Shown here in pieces: positions 62,784-64,000 of a stretch of 64,000 nucleotides of DNA. Below the pieces are notes generated by a model, which made no database searches, was not told where the DNA came from, and worked only from the letters and a program-made list of their open reading frames with translations. Source of the DNA: Roseobacter ponti (GTDB taxonomy: Bacteria > Pseudomonadota > Alphaproteobacteria > Rhodobacterales > Rhodobacteraceae); NCBI RefSeq assembly GCF_012932215.1, contig NZ_CP048789.1, forward strand, positions 1-64,000. Reading direction: 5' to 3'. The translations under genes were made by a program, and so were the position numbers. Numbering within the stretch: the stretch's first letter is position 1; each line of letters starts with the position of its first letter.

Positions 62784-63739
62784 TGGCTGAACTTTCCTCA
62801 CAAACTCCGGAAAAGGTCGTGGAACGCTCACGCCTGCGGGTCGCAATCGACAGCGATTTCGCCTGGCAGTTCCGCAAATCCCCCGTGGCAATTGTTTCGG
62901 CCGTCGTGGTGACGATCATGGTGCTGGCGGCCCTTTTTGCGCCGCTGATCGCACCCTATGATCCCTTTGATCCCGGCTCGCTGAACCTGATGAACGGGTT
63001 TTCCCGGCCGATGACGCCCAACGCCTTCACTCAGGAGGTGTTCTGGCTCGGCACCGATGATCAGGGCCGCGATGTCTTTTCCACGATCCTTTATGGCATG
63101 CGCATTTCGCTCTTCGTGGGGGCCGCGGCGGTGCTTTTCGCCATGGTTCTGGGCATTACCCTCGGTCTGCTTGCGGGCTATGCCGGCGGCTGGACCGAAA
63201 CCATCATCATGCGCGTGGCCGACGTACAGCTGACCTTCCCCGCGATTCTCGTGGCCATGCTGATCTTTGGCATCGCCAAAGGGATAACGCCGGTTGAGTA
63301 CCGCGACCAGATGGCGATCTGGGTCCTGATCATAGCTATTGGTCTGTCGGACTGGGTGCAGTTTGCCCGCGTCGTACGAGGTGCCACGCTGGTGGAAAAA
63401 AACAAGGAATACGTCCAGGCCGCACGGCTCATCGGGCGCGGCTCAGGGGCCATCATGCTGCGCCATATCCTGCCCAATGTGCTCTCGCCGGTGCTGGTGA
63501 TTGCCACTATTTCGCTGGCACTGGCGATCATCGCAGAGGCCACACTGAGTTTTCTGGGCGTTGGCGCTCCGCCGACCCAGCCCAGCCTTGGCACGCTGAT
63601 CCGGATCGGGCAGGGGTTCCTCTTTTCCGGCGAGTGGTGGATTCTGCTCTTTCCCGCGCTGACGCTGCTGACCCTGGCGCTTTCTGTGAACCTGCTGGGC
63701 GACTGGCTGCGCGATGCGCTGAACCCGAGGCTGCGGTAA
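62783..63739 (+). CDS. Peptide-type ABC permease 2
   Basis: 318-aa DppC-type permease. An N-terminal cytoplasmic tail precedes helix 1 (VAIVSAVVVTIMVLAALFAPL), then LGTDDQGRDVFSTILYGMRISL and the EAA-type loop AARLIGRGSGAIMLRHILPNVLSPV. It pairs with permease 1 and is followed, after 100 bp, by an ATPase gene. Confidence 0.93.
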   Translation: MAELSSQTPEKVVERSRLRVAIDSDFAWQFRKSPVAIVSAVVVTIMVLAALFAPLIAPYDPFDPGSLNLMNGFSRPMTPNAFTQEVFWLGTDDQGRDVFSTILYGMRISLFVGAAAVLFAMVLGITLGLLAGYAGGWTETIIMRVADVQLTFPAILVAMLIFGIAKGITPVEYRDQMAIWVLIIAIGLSDWVQFARVVRGATLVEKNKEYVQAARLIGRGSGAIMLRHILPNVLSPVLVIATISLALAIIAEATLSFLGVGAPPTQPSLGTLIRIGQGFLFSGEWWILLFPALTLLTLALSVNLLGDWLRDALNPRLR

Positions 63740-63839
63740 TGATACATCCACAATCTGCGCTTGTTCAGGAAGCCTCAATGCCCCGGTCCCGATCCTGCCG
63801 GCAACAGCGCCTGGTGGCATTCATTGAAAGGTGCCGCCC

Positions 63840-64000
63840 GTGAAGGACGCCGTTCTCTCAATCCGCGACCTCACAGTCGAGATCCCCACCCGGCACGGTA
63901 TTCTGCGCCCTGTGGACGGTGTTTCCTATGACATCGCGCCCGGTGAAGTGCTGGGTGTGGTGGGTGAATCCGGGGCCGGCAAATCGATGGCCGGCAATGC
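63840..64000 (+). CDS. Peptide-type ABC ATPase, partial at window end
   Basis: First 53 codons of an ABC ATPase, cut by the window edge. From GTG 63840 the frame reads [20 protein letters not shown] and reaches Walker A GESGAGKS. It is the energising component of the transporter whose binding proteins and permeases lie upstream. Confidence 0.85.
   Translation, partial: MKDAVLSIRDLTVEIPTRHGILRPVDGVSYDIAPGEVLGVVGESGAGKSMAGN

Overview
The window reads as part of an extrachromosomal replicon (plasmid or chromid) from an aerobic anoxygenic phototroph of the Rhodobacteraceae, Roseobacter group. It is GC-rich and carries a pufQ-BALM-C operon with a tetraheme cytochrome and no pufX, a spheroidenone-type crt set (crtA, crtC, crtD, crtF), BchXYZ, and a plasmid-type ParA/ParB pair. 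No replicase gene is visible. Base 1 coincides with the parA start codon, so the replicase probably lies outside the window, perhaps across the linearisation point of a circular molecule. An integrated chromosomal copy cannot be excluded.

Layout. 1-2360: parA-parB. 2345-6600 (minus): crtA-bchI-bchD-bchO, whose last gene overlaps parB tail to tail. 6704-9906: crtI, a 45-codon repeat ORF, crtB, tspO. 10052-10681: an unrecognised membrane protein. 10736-13155 (minus): crtD-crtC. 13250-15278: crtE-crtF. 15404-24694: bchC-X-(small ORF)-Y-Z-pufQ-B-A-L-M-C. 24915-26852: dxs, feeding isoprenoid precursors to carotenoid and phytyl synthesis. Pairs of TGT-N12-ACA sites (PpsR/CrtJ type) lie in the crtA/crtI, crtD/crtE and crtF/bchC gaps, with an FnrL-like site before bchC. 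The rest of a normal photosynthesis cluster (bchFNBHLM, puhA, acsF, bchEJGP, ppsR) is not here. A perfect 16-bp palindrome occurs five times inside parA, parB, bchO and bchD and looks like a parS set spread through coding sequence.

26849-40145 (mostly minus): a P1-family peptidase, a cupin, an SDR, a GNAT, a complete family-5 peptide/opine-type ABC transporter with its binding protein further along, an M20 deacylase and a class V aminotransferase. A histone-deacetylase-like amidohydrolase, a DksA/TraR-like protein and small unknowns sit between them.

40173-46983: a general-stress-response island. It holds phyR, nepR, ecfG and a HisKA_2 kinase, flanked by a formate/nitrite-type transporter, a small membrane protein with a YihY homologue, dps and a 39-aa membrane peptide. 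Each of these units has a GGAAC-N16/17-CGTT EcfG-type promoter. phyR and nepR share one palindrome that forms the promoter in both directions.

47127-64000: a PuuR-like regulator, a GabT-like transaminase, an ABM-fold monooxygenase-like protein and a membrane-anchored FMN glutamate-synthase-like protein. They are followed by a long plus-strand operon: nitrilase-fold amidase, 917-aa Orn/Lys/Arg decarboxylase, ATP-grasp ligase, C45 Ntn hydrolase, two tandem peptide-binding proteins, two permeases and the start of an ABC ATPase. The set looks like an undescribed pathway for an amine or amide compound, possibly polyamine-derived. It is the best candidate in the window for a new metabolic system.
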